DNA of 7,382 nucleotides from assembly GCA_905479025.1 (NCBI GenBank), contig CAJQKX010000201.1:1-7382 (forward strand), given 5' to 3'. Shown here piece by piece: positions 1 through 6,338 of this stretch (position 1 is the stretch's first letter; each line of letters begins with the position of its first letter). A program made the translations under genes and the position numbers. Under the pieces are notes generated by a model that worked only from the letters and a program-made list of their open reading frames with translations, did not search any database and had not been told where the DNA came from. Source of the DNA: an uncultured Paraglaciecola sp. (GTDB lineage Bacteria > Pseudomonadota > Gammaproteobacteria > Enterobacterales > Alteromonadaceae).

Positions 1-20
1 AGCCGCTTGAGCTGAGTGAC

Positions 21-149
21 TCATTTGGCTATTTTAGAAATGGCCGCATTCAAGGCTTGATCGACTTCACCAACCATATAATATTGATAGACAACTGCTA
101 GGGATACTTCCAGCTTAAGAGCCTGTCTTGAATACGGTTGATTGGCGGC
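21..149 (-). pseudogene. possible 3' remnant of an unidentified gene (42 codons)
   Basis: After the methyltransferase stop, the minus strand has an open stretch of 42 codons (149 down to 24), closed by TAG upstream (150-152) and TGA at 21-23. The tail of its translation reads GEVDQALNAAISKIAK and the middle is aliphatic and helical in character, with an ATG only about two thirds of the way along. It looks more like the C-terminus of a protein than random sequence, but no start, ribosome binding site or family match is visible. It could be the last part of a decayed gene or chance. No function is assigned. Confidence 0.25.
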
Positions 150-245
150 CTAGAAAGAGAGGTTATGTTTCTAGTGGACTAATTCAATACGCTACTACAA
201 TCGTTTGGTTATCCTAACTCTATAATATTGCATAATTTTCCTCAG

Positions 246-941
246 TTATTTATATGCAACTACAGACAATACTGGGTGCAATATTTTTGGATTTGGATTT
301 GAATTTATAAAACGTAATACACGTATAAAAAACTGAAAGAATGGCCTGAATAACCTCCGAACGTAAGTCTTAAGATTATTTTCAACCAACTCTTCAAACC
401 CAAAGAAATCTAATCGCGTAAAACCAGCTGCCAATAATACTTGGGTCAAGCTATGCTCAACATATCCAACTCTATGAGTTACATCGTTAAAATGATGCAG
501 GTAGCCAAATGGACTCTGCAAGTTTGGCACTTGGATTATGGCCACACCATCCGCCACCAATGCGCTCCTAATGGCCGATAGAAATTCTACGCTTTCCTCC
601 CTATCAATATGCTCTAACACATCTAAGCATGTTATCGTCTTGTACTTACTACCACCATCCTTCAACCATTGAGTAGAGTCGCCTGTTTGTTCGCACTCTA
701 AATTTAAATCTTTACAATATGCGACCGTTGACTTTGATATATCAACGCCATTGTACTGATGGCCCCAACTTTTCATACATGCCAACATTTCTCCCCGGCC
801 AACGCCAATATCCAATACTCTTTCATCTTTAGCTTTCGGGAAAAAAGATTTGTAGTTTTTTTTGAATTGCGCGAACTTAATAGTAGCTTGACCGTTACCT
901 TTAAACGATAAATCCACATAGTTGTCTATAATTTCTTTCAT
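246..941 (-). CDS. class I SAM-dependent methyltransferase of the polysaccharide cluster
   Basis: A 231-residue protein with a Rossmann-type methyltransferase fold. Motif I VLDIGVGRG is at residues 42-50, the acidic ribose-binding position is D67 in GVDIS, and CLDVLEHI at 105-112 is the usual post-II motif of the UbiG/Methyltransf_11-23 group. After IIQVPN (135-140), a region rich in His and aromatic residues (HHFNDVTHR, 149-157) probably shapes the acceptor site. A basic-aromatic stretch at about 194-212 (RRLFRPFFQFFIRVLRF) could be an amphipathic helix that lies on the membrane. Its ATG overlaps the stop of the upstream glycosyltransferase gene as ATGA, with a GAGAG ribosome binding site 8 nt before it, so the start is secure. 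It is the last intact gene of the left operon. Context suggests it methylates a sugar, or caps a glycan, but substrate and position cannot be read from sequence. Confidence 0.85.
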   Translation of the reverse strand: MKEIIDNYVDLSFKGNGQATIKFAQFKKNYKSFFPKAKDERVLDIGVGRGEMLACMKSWGHQYNGVDISKSTVAYCKDLNLECEQTGDSTQWLKDGGSKYKTITCLDVLEHIDREESVEFLSAIRSALVADGVAIIQVPNLQSPFGYLHHFNDVTHRVGYVEHSLTQVLLAAGFTRLDFFGFEELVENNLKTYVRRLFRPFFQFFIRVLRFINSNPNPKILHPVLSVVAYK

Positions 942-1846
942 AAAAATTGCTCTCTTAATCTTTTAATAACCTTTAAACAGAAGGCATCACCTAAACCTTC
1001 CAACTTATTTCGTCCGATATCATAACTTCTATTGACAACATGATCTTTTGAATCTGGATGTGCCAGATCAGCATCCATATCAAATCTCTTTATTCTTGCA
1101 ATAGGCGAATTTGTATTTTTAGTGAAATTGGAATCAGGACCAAACCCAAGATTAGTAAGTAGGTTAACTTTAGGTGTTATCGTCAAATACCTATACCTGA
1201 AAGATAAATAAGATACTTGTGCATCCCATGTATTAACCCTTCCTGATGCAACTTTTGCAAACCATTTAGCCCAATACTTATACTCTCTAAAATCGTCAAA
1301 GCTTTTTATAAATTCGTCACTACTTAGCAATACGTCAAGCCCCCTCATGTCTAAATCATAATTTAACCAAACTTTCTTCCAGGTAGCCCATCCCCAGATA
1401 GCGGGGTATTCCGAGAAAAAATAACTCTCACTGCCTCCAGTCTTTTCAAGATAGTTCATTGCTGTAATAAAGCCGATTCTTTCGTCGTCTTTGTACTTCT
1501 CTAAAAGCTCATCACAAAAAGGGTAAAAACTATCACTAGGCAAGCAATCATCCTCTAATATTATTCCCATCTCTTCAGTTTCAAAGAACCAATCTATCGA
1601 TGATGTAATAGAATATTTCACACTAAGATGCTCATCTCTGAATAGTGTATGCAGCTCACATGGCCAATCTATTCGATCAACTAGTGCCCTAACTTCTTTT
1701 ACGCGCTCATCTTCACCTACATTTTTTGAATTTGAACCGTTGCTAGCAAAATAAAGCCTTAGCGGCCTAGCCTGCCGAATTGACTCAAAAACTTTTTCCG
1801 CGGTTTCGAAACGCCTATACGTAAGAAACAATACAGCTGATTTCAT
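938..1846 (-). CDS. GT-A-like glycosyltransferase (nucleotide-diphospho-sugar transferase fold)
   Basis: A 302-residue protein whose N-terminus SAVLFLTYRR followed by an ASNGSN strand (34-39) fits the first strands of a GT-A nucleotide-sugar transferase. The acidic cluster GIILEDDCLP (94-103) matches the DxD-like metal and donor site of GT2-type enzymes, and WGWATWKKVW (151-160) lies where the acceptor loop of this group falls. Related proteins are often labelled glycosyltransferase or 'hemolytic protein HlpA-like'. No signal peptide or membrane segment is seen, so it is probably cytoplasmic. The ATG at 1844-1846 overlaps the rfbF stop (ATGA) and has GGGA 6 nt upstream. The likely role is adding one sugar to the lipid-linked repeat unit; donor and linkage are unknown. 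Fold assignment is moderately sure, function is inferred from context. Confidence 0.75.
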   Translation of the reverse strand: MKSAVLFLTYRRFETAEKVFESIRQARPLRLYFASNGSNSKNVGEDERVKEVRALVDRIDWPCELHTLFRDEHLSVKYSITSSIDWFFETEEMGIILEDDCLPSDSFYPFCDELLEKYKDDERIGFITAMNYLEKTGGSESYFFSEYPAIWGWATWKKVWLNYDLDMRGLDVLLSSDEFIKSFDDFREYKYWAKWFAKVASGRVNTWDAQVSYLSFRYRYLTITPKVNLLTNLGFGPDSNFTKNTNSPIARIKRFDMDADLAHPDSKDHVVNRSYDIGRNKLEGLGDAFCLKVIKRLREQFL

Positions 1847-2619
1847 AAATTATCCCAAATCTTCCAAGGAGCTTGTCCGGACTGCCATAATTCCTCTAAC
1901 TCGTTGCGGTCGCGCAAAGCATCCATGCAGTACCAAAACCCTGTATGTTTAAATGCAGATAAATTACCAGTCTCAGTAGCTTTTAATAGCGGTTGCTGCT
2001 CAAGAATTGTTTGATCATTATCAATCCAATCTAGAAACTCTGGCTCCATCACCATGAAACCGCCATTAATCCAATCACCCCCAAACTCTGGCTTTTCAAC
2101 AAAGTATTCTACTTTATTGCTTTCGTTAATCTCCAACTTTCCATACTTAGAAGTAGGATGAATGGTGGTCATAGTAACTAGTGTTTGATTTTTTTTATGA
2201 AATTTCAACAATTCAGTCAAATCAACGTCAGACACACCATCACCATAAGTCAACATGAAAGTTTCATCTAGATAAGGCTTTAAACGCTTAACGCGACCAC
2301 CAGTCAATGTCCCTTCACCAGTATCAACCAATGTAATTTTCCAATCTAGTCCCTGAACACTTTTCACTTCAATTGAACCATCCTTAAGGTTCACAACTAA
2401 ATCAGAATTATTAGCATAATAATCGATAAAGAATTTTTTAATTAGGTTACCTTTATAACCAAGCGCTACTACAAATTCATTAAAGCCATGTGCGGCATAG
2501 ATCTGCATAATGTGCCAAAGAATTGGGTAACCACCTATTTCCACCATTGGCTTGGGAATATCTCTCGTTAGTTCAGATAACCGCGTACCGTAACCACCAG
2601 CTAATATTACTACTTTCAA
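1843..2619 (-). CDS. rfbF: glucose-1-phosphate cytidylyltransferase
   Basis: A 258-residue protein, the usual RfbF length, that joins CTP and glucose 1-phosphate to give CDP-glucose and pyrophosphate. The N-terminal nucleotide-binding signature LAGGYGTRL (6-14) is followed by PKPMVEIGG (22-30). YGDGVSDVD (125-133) carries the metal-binding aspartates, and VEKP (174-177), WINGGF (183-188) and the C-terminal GFWYCMDALRDR (227-238) are typical of RfbF rather than of the dTDP-glucose enzyme RmlA. The start is an unusual TTG that overlaps the upstream stop as TTGA, supported by GGAG 7 nt upstream and by the exact family N-terminus. The usual partners for CDP-dideoxyhexose synthesis (RfbG dehydratase, RfbH) are absent from the window, so the fate of CDP-glucose here is open. 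Confidence 0.95.
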   Translation of the reverse strand: MKVVILAGGYGTRLSELTRDIPKPMVEIGGYPILWHIMQIYAAHGFNEFVVALGYKGNLIKKFFIDYYANNSDLVVNLKDGSIEVKSVQGLDWKITLVDTGEGTLTGGRVKRLKPYLDETFMLTYGDGVSDVDLTELLKFHKKNQTLVTMTTIHPTSKYGKLEINESNKVEYFVEKPEFGGDWINGGFMVMEPEFLDWIDNDQTILEQQPLLKATETGNLSAFKHTGFWYCMDALRDRNELEELWQSGQAPWKIWDNL

Positions 2620-4229
2620 GGGACTGCTCCAAAAAACTTAGTTTTAATACTTCTTATGGGATTTTTAAGAAACCTATCACGAATACTTCTATCACGAATC
2701 ACAGCAAGAAATGCCCAGTATAGCTTTACTGGCAGATCAAGTGAGCGGTTGTATATTTTAAAAAGGATATTGGGAGATATGCTACTTTTTTTTCCATTAC
2801 GAACCATGTATCCGCCTATAGAAGTGTCTTTCCTGTCTATATGGGCCGACTTAACACCATAATTACTTACTGACCAAGCGTAACCACATGCACCATCGTA
2901 TGATTTTGCGACGTCCGGATATAGCGAAAAATTATTTTCTCTGCTCTTACCAATAAATGTGAGCAGCTCATCAGATGTATATATATGCTTTACAGCAAGA
3001 AAAGACTCATGGAATGAGGGCCCTATATTAATTGATCTCTTTCCCATAAATGCAGCTTCAATAACAGTTGTAGAACCAAATCCAACAACCAAATCTGAAG
3101 ATCTCATTAACTGATAAGAGTCAACAGTTGAAGCTGCTGGAATAATGGTAGTATTTTCATACAAGTTGCACACTTCATGAATACTGTCTACGAACTTCTT
3201 GTCAAGATTAGCAAGACGCGGATGCATACGGACCCAAATTTTAATATCAGGAAATGATTGAGAAATAAATTTTATACCATTTGGTTGATCAAATGGCCTG
3301 TTATTAAAGACTTCAGCAACAATCTCATCTTCTGAACTAATGAAAACCACTAAGTTATATAACTCTAGATTGAAATTTTCAGGCATTTTGTCGAGATCGC
3401 AAAGGCCAACTGGAGTTGAAAATACAGAGTTGTATGCTGCCTTATCCCTATTAAAGCGTCTTTTATACCACTCCGACCCTTCTGCTAATTTGGTACTTTC
3501 TGACAAATCACTGTCATGATAATTTACAAAGAGTGATTTAGAAAATAATTTGGGGTCGTGAGGATAACCGCCCTCAATTAAAGTGTAATCTTCAAAATTA
3601 CTAATTGGGAATTCATAAATCGAAAATTGGACATTATGGAATTCTGCCGCTCTCATCACTGTCCTGTATCTGGGGGTTCTACCATTAAAAATGTATATGT
3701 GGTCAGGTGTCCAGTGATCAATGTAGTTAAAAGCTGAATAATATGATGTTAATCCTACTGCTATATAATCCTTAAAATCATCCCAATATTCTGTGACATT
3801 TATATTAGACTCACACCTATCAGTTTGTAATCCCGACTTTACCGCCTCAAAAAGATCTACACCTTCAATATTTACAAGTGCGATTAGCTCTTTCTCCTTG
3901 CTTTTGACACTGTCGATTCGACCCATAATATGTCCAATAGAACGTTTTTGTGTTTCAAACAACCAACTACTATCCACTACCGTTAACATTTCGCTCGATG
4001 CGTCAAGCCACCCGATTCCACGATTGACTCTAGATTTGCATTCAAAACAGTATCTCGGTTTAAACGACTGTCCCTCCCTTGGATTATTTGATTCGCACTT
4101 TGTTCTATTTCCATCACAACTGATAACAACTACTCTGGAGCCCTTATCGAGTTCTTTTTGAATAATATCTAATTCATACTCTAGCATTGGCAATAAACCA
4201 GGGGACATACTAATCAATATTGTTTTCAT
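2616..4229 (-). CDS. putative GT-B-like polysaccharide glycosyltransferase with N-terminal four-Cys cluster
   Basis: A 537-residue protein with two Rossmann-like halves. The N-terminal half opens with TILISMSPGLLPMLEYEL and carries four cysteines at 38, 45, 61 and 64 (C-x6-C-x15-C-x2-C), a plausible metal-binding knuckle. The C-terminal half has VRMHPR (333-338) and SSDLVVGFGSTTVIEAAFMGK (starting at 377). That pairing is seen in capsule transferases of the KpsC/KpsS and CDP-glycerol glycerophosphotransferase type, where the second motif contacts the donor nucleotide. The tail (490-537) is basic and hydrophobic, suggesting contact with the inner membrane face; there is no signal peptide. The ATG has an AGAGAG site just upstream and begins the left operon after a long gap. 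It overlaps rfbF by 4 nt, so one could imagine a CDP-linked donor, but that is inference. The exact reaction is unknown. Confidence 0.65.
   Translation of the reverse strand: MKTILISMSPGLLPMLEYELDIIQKELDKGSRVVVISCDGNRTKCESNNPREGQSFKPRYCFECKSRVNRGIGWLDASSEMLTVVDSSWLFETQKRSIGHIMGRIDSVKSKEKELIALVNIEGVDLFEAVKSGLQTDRCESNINVTEYWDDFKDYIAVGLTSYYSAFNYIDHWTPDHIYIFNGRTPRYRTVMRAAEFHNVQFSIYEFPISNFEDYTLIEGGYPHDPKLFSKSLFVNYHDSDLSESTKLAEGSEWYKRRFNRDKAAYNSVFSTPVGLCDLDKMPENFNLELYNLVVFISSEDEIVAEVFNNRPFDQPNGIKFISQSFPDIKIWVRMHPRLANLDKKFVDSIHEVCNLYENTTIIPAASTVDSYQLMRSSDLVVGFGSTTVIEAAFMGKRSINIGPSFHESFLAVKHIYTSDELLTFIGKSRENNFSLYPDVAKSYDGACGYAWSVSNYGVKSAHIDRKDTSIGGYMVRNGKKSSISPNILFKIYNRSLDLPVKLYWAFLAVIRDRSIRDRFLKNPIRSIKTKFFGAVP
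2617..2630 (-). promoter_or_regulatory. ribosome binding site that fixes the TTG start of rfbF
   Basis: GGAG on the minus strand at 2627-2630 lies 7 nt before a TTG codon (2617-2619). That TTG shares bases with the TGA stop of the upstream gene. No ATG or GTG lies nearby that would keep the conserved residues KVVILAGG intact, so TTG is the best start. Spacing and overlap indicate translational coupling. Confidence 0.7.
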
Positions 4230-4352
4230 CTAACTCTCTCTAAAAAACTTATTTCTCTTTACATCGCGTGATCTTCATCTCATGTGGGCATACCACGTAG
4301 ACTTAGATTAACTAACAAAGTCTCCTGGGAAAACTTCCGCGCCTTATGAATG

Positions 4353-4379
4353 CTTATATTGATATGAAGACTCTACCAA
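4353..4379 (-). promoter_or_regulatory. weak candidate promoter for the left operon
   Basis: On the minus strand TTGGTA (4374-4379) and TATAAG (4353-4358) resemble sigma-70 -35 and -10 boxes but are separated by only 15 nt. The site lies about 125 nt before the start of the 537-residue gene, the first gene after the gap, where a promoter would be expected if the left block has its own transcript. In AT-rich DNA such matches are common by chance. Confidence 0.2.
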
Positions 4380-4380
4380 T

Positions 4381-4452
4381 AACTGCACCACAAGTAAGAC
4401 ACCAATAATTAGCTGTTATTTAGGTATCCGCTCTCAAAATAATGGTGCAGTT
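4381..4452 (-). repeat. 72-nt nested inverted repeat in the leader of the left operon
   Basis: A perfect 10-bp inverted repeat, AACTGCACCA (4381-4390) and TGGTGCAGTT (4443-4452), encloses a second imperfect one, ACC-AATAA (4401-4408) and TTATT-TA-GGT (4416-4425). Transcribed from the minus strand it would fold into a two-stem structure about 150 nt before the first codon of the 537-residue gene. No run of U follows, so it is not a standard terminator. No target-site duplication flanks it, which argues against a recent miniature transposon. It may be a structured leader, a protein-binding site or the trace of an old element. Confidence 0.5.
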
Positions 4453-4525
4453 TTGACTGTATGAGTAAAGAATTATTCTTATCCACTTTAGAAAAGACAC
4501 CGACTAGAGGTTAGTGAACTAGCAA

Positions 4526-4558
4526 AAATCTAAACGATTTAGCCTGTCTCTTAGATTT
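4526..4558 (-). terminator. weak terminator-like palindrome after the amidotransferase remnant
   Basis: Read on the minus strand, AAATCTAA (4551-4558) and TTAGATTT (4526-4533) form an 8-bp AT-rich stem followed by TT. An alternative smaller hairpin CTAAA-TCG-TTTAG (4530-4542) is followed directly by ATTTTT. It sits about 40 nt past the stop of the pseudogene remnant, where a terminator of the old operon would fall. The stems have little GC, so strength is doubtful. Confidence 0.3.
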
Positions 4559-4595
4559 AAAGCCAATCAAGATCATTAATAACGTCAGTTTTCTT

Positions 4596-4739
4596 TTACT
4601 TAGGCCAGCTAACTCCCTTCCCAATTGTGATATAACGCCGGGCATCCCCATCATCTAATTCAGCCGAGCTCACTGGATACACCAAATTTGGATGTTGAGT
4701 GATACTTTTGGTCACAACAATCGATTGTTGGCGCTTTAC
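4596..4739 (-). pseudogene. C-terminal remnant of a second WbuX/WbpG-like amidotransferase
   Basis: An open stretch of 47 codons (4739 down to 4599), bounded by TGA upstream (4740-4742) and ending in TAA (4596-4598), has no start codon context of its own. Its end reads DARRYITIGKGVSWPK. The intact amidotransferase upstream (5103-6338) ends DAKYITVGKGWP, and both have a QQ about 30-35 residues before this tail (QQSIVVTKS here, QQTNVTVSK there). The match sits at the same distance from the C-terminus in both, so this is best read as the tail of a paralogous or older copy whose 5' part has been lost. The bases encoding it differ enough that it is not a recent duplication. A shared C-terminal module in an unrelated gene is the main alternative. 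Confidence 0.65.
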
Positions 4740-4742
4740 TCA

Positions 4743-5102
4743 TATACCAGAATCTATTTCATTCCAGTATTTTTATTCCGATATCTATTTGCAGCAACGA
4801 GTAGCGTTTGCCTTTAAACTTCAGCCTAAAGCCATTAATTTTGAAAAAACATAATCCTCTTCTACTTCAATATATTCAGAATCATCTGTTGGCAAGCGCT
4901 ACTTCCCCTCCCTCATTAAAGGATAATTACATTAATGAAAAATCACTGGTTTCAGCAAAAACCCAAATTAAATAAATCTTAACTGAAAAATTAATGCAGG
5001 ATCCTTTATTTATGGCCATACACAGCACCTTATTATCCTAAAAGAAAGGGGTATAGGGAGTGCACTGTTAGCTTTTTTGAATCCCAATAGCAAAGATGCA
5101 GA
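4743..5102. other. gene-free part of the central gap downstream of the amidotransferase
   Basis: About 360 bp directly after the amidotransferase stop. No start with a ribosome binding site leads into more than about 50 codons on either strand. Apart from the doubtful fragment at 4821-4895 and overlapping short open frames near 4740-4850, I see nothing recognisable: no intact transposase, no clear terminal repeats and no strong terminator for the right block. Confidence 0.6.
4821..4895 (-). pseudogene. possible tail fragment of an unidentified gene
   Basis: A short minus-strand stretch after a TAG at 4899-4901 reads LPTDDSEYIEVEEDYVFSKL and a few more residues to TGA at 4821-4823. The pattern of alternating acidic and hydrophobic residues, then EEDYVFSKLMAL, recalls the last helix of sugar-acid cytidylyltransferases (a 'DIDTxxDFxxAExLL' ending). 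The stretch is only 24 codons long and the resemblance is loose. Open stretches of similar length occur here in other frames and on the plus strand, so it may be chance. Confidence 0.15.
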
Positions 5103-6338
5103 CTAGGGCCACCCTTTACCGACAGTAATGTACTTAGCGTCACGATCGTATTCTAACTTGTCATTCGCTTGAAAGATATCTGGCACTTTTTCTTTTGATA
5201 CCGTCACATTAGTCTGCTGCACACTCCATCCATTAAACGTCCAACTATTGGGCTCGTCCTGAACCCAAAACCGTGGGTCGCGATGCTGGTTCAGAATAAA
5301 TTGTAAGCCGAGCGAAGTAACTCCCAACCATTCACAGAATTGTTGGTCATACTTAACCGGTAGTTGTTCATATTTGCGAATCAGATCCATTCCCTGTCCC
5401 CTTGACAGGCGCCCATAACGCACTTCTCGCGATGCATGATCCGTCACTTTTGAGTAGCCGTGTTTATAAAGCTTCAACAAATCATGCAAATCCATATAAT
5501 TGAAACAATCTACATAATCATAACAATCGAATGTCCGCTCGAATGTAGATGTTTTATAACCATATTCAGCCATCATCTGCTCATGTTGCGCCTTTGGATC
5601 CCATCTTACGTAGTTGCCTAAATAAATTCCGCGCACACCCACTTCGTTTAAATCTTTATCATCTGGATAACGATATTGCCAAATATCCTCTTCTTTCAAA
5701 GTATCATGTGTGGAGAGTAGGTCGTCAGCCTCATAGCCCATTAAGTCATGATCTTTCCGATATCGCCGACTCATTTCTACCTCGTGTTCATGCGAAAACA
5801 TCCCAACCTGCTCTAATCCTTGATGCGCCCCCCAAATAATTAATGGTACTTTATAACGGACAGCTGTCTGCACAGGAAAAACTGTATGCCCAGCAAGAAT
5901 TGGCCAGTAAATGCTACCAAAACGGCGTAATGTGCTGCGCGTAATTTTTTTAACAGATATTGGGTTAATATTTTGATACACAATATCGCAGTTGAACTTT
6001 ATGCGCAGATTAGCTAAGTTTCGTATTCCCAAAGGAGTATTAAAATATTTATTATAACTAACAAGTAATGGGTTAAGGCCAAGGCGCTCTTTAACAATAT
6101 GAACTATATAGTGAGAGTCTTGTGACCCAGAAATAGGGATGATGCAATCATAATTATTCCCGGAGTCTCTGCGATATGGCTCAACTAGGGCCTTCAGCTT
6201 TTCCCAACGGACACCCCAGTCTAGCTTATCTTTCTCCTCATGAATGCTGCACCCTGAGCAGATACCTTTTTCGTCTATAGTAAGGCCAAGTGGATGGCTG
6301 GTTGAGTAAAAACAACGTGTGCAAAATTTTTCAGTCAT
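5103..6338 (-). CDS. N-acetyl sugar amidotransferase (WbpG/WbuX family, acetamidino modification)
   Basis: A 411-residue cytoplasmic PP-loop ATPase. It is expected to activate the acetamido group of a nucleotide-linked sugar with ATP and replace the oxygen with ammonia, giving an acetamidino group. Two cysteine pairs, CTRC (6-9) and CSGC (27-30), form the N-terminal zinc knuckle of the family. The PP-loop is at 66-75 (IIPISGSQDS), a departure from the usual SGGxDS. LIIWGAHQGLEQVGMFSHE (from about 175), a conserved-looking block after the ATP domain, probably helps form the substrate site. Its ATG overlaps the HisF-like stop as ATGA and no ribosome binding site precedes it, so translation likely depends on coupling. 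The ammonia should come from the HisH/HisF pair upstream. The sugar (ManNAc3NAcA, pseudaminic or legionaminic type, or other) cannot be told. A related C-terminal tail survives downstream at 4596-4739. Confidence 0.88.
   Translation of the reverse strand: MTEKFCTRCFYSTSHPLGLTIDEKGICSGCSIHEEKDKLDWGVRWEKLKALVEPYRRDSGNNYDCIIPISGSQDSHYIVHIVKERLGLNPLLVSYNKYFNTPLGIRNLANLRIKFNCDIVYQNINPISVKKITRSTLRRFGSIYWPILAGHTVFPVQTAVRYKVPLIIWGAHQGLEQVGMFSHEHEVEMSRRYRKDHDLMGYEADDLLSTHDTLKEEDIWQYRYPDDKDLNEVGVRGIYLGNYVRWDPKAQHEQMMAEYGYKTSTFERTFDCYDYVDCFNYMDLHDLLKLYKHGYSKVTDHASREVRYGRLSRGQGMDLIRKYEQLPVKYDQQFCEWLGVTSLGLQFILNQHRDPRFWVQDEPNSWTFNGWSVQQTNVTVSKEKVPDIFQANDKLEYDRDAKYITVGKGWP

Larger units (their letters stand above)
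4230..4595. other. gene-free part of the central gap, leader of the left operon
   Basis: About 365 bp with no credible coding stretch in any frame. It contains the terminator-like palindrome, the 72-nt inverted repeat and the weak promoter candidate described separately, and ends in the AG-rich ribosome binding site of the 537-residue gene. No JUMPstart/ops element was found in it by eye. Confidence 0.6.

Noticed and set aside
2523..2862. Two plus-strand open frames over the end of the 537-residue gene and start of rfbF
   Set aside because: They lie antisense to two well-supported genes, have no family resemblance and follow from the codon use of the opposite strand.
3793..4161. Plus-strand open frame of 122 codons
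   Set aside because: Fully antisense to the 5' part of the 537-residue gene; the product is Ser/Leu rich as expected for a shadow frame.
4381..4452. Integron attC site
   Set aside because: The inverted repeat has a suitable size but lacks the RYYYAAC and GTTRRRY core sites.
4697..4850. Plus-strand open frame of about 50 codons in the central gap (GTG start possible)
   Set aside because: It overlaps the amidotransferase remnant on the other strand, has no ribosome binding site and resembles nothing known to me.
4887..4912. JUMPstart/ops-like element (GTAGCG on the minus strand)
   Set aside because: Only the GTAGCG core matches; the flanking bases of the ops consensus are missing and it is far from any operon start.
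5549..5839. Plus-strand open frame of 96 codons
   Set aside because: Antisense to the sugar amidotransferase, no recognisable motif.
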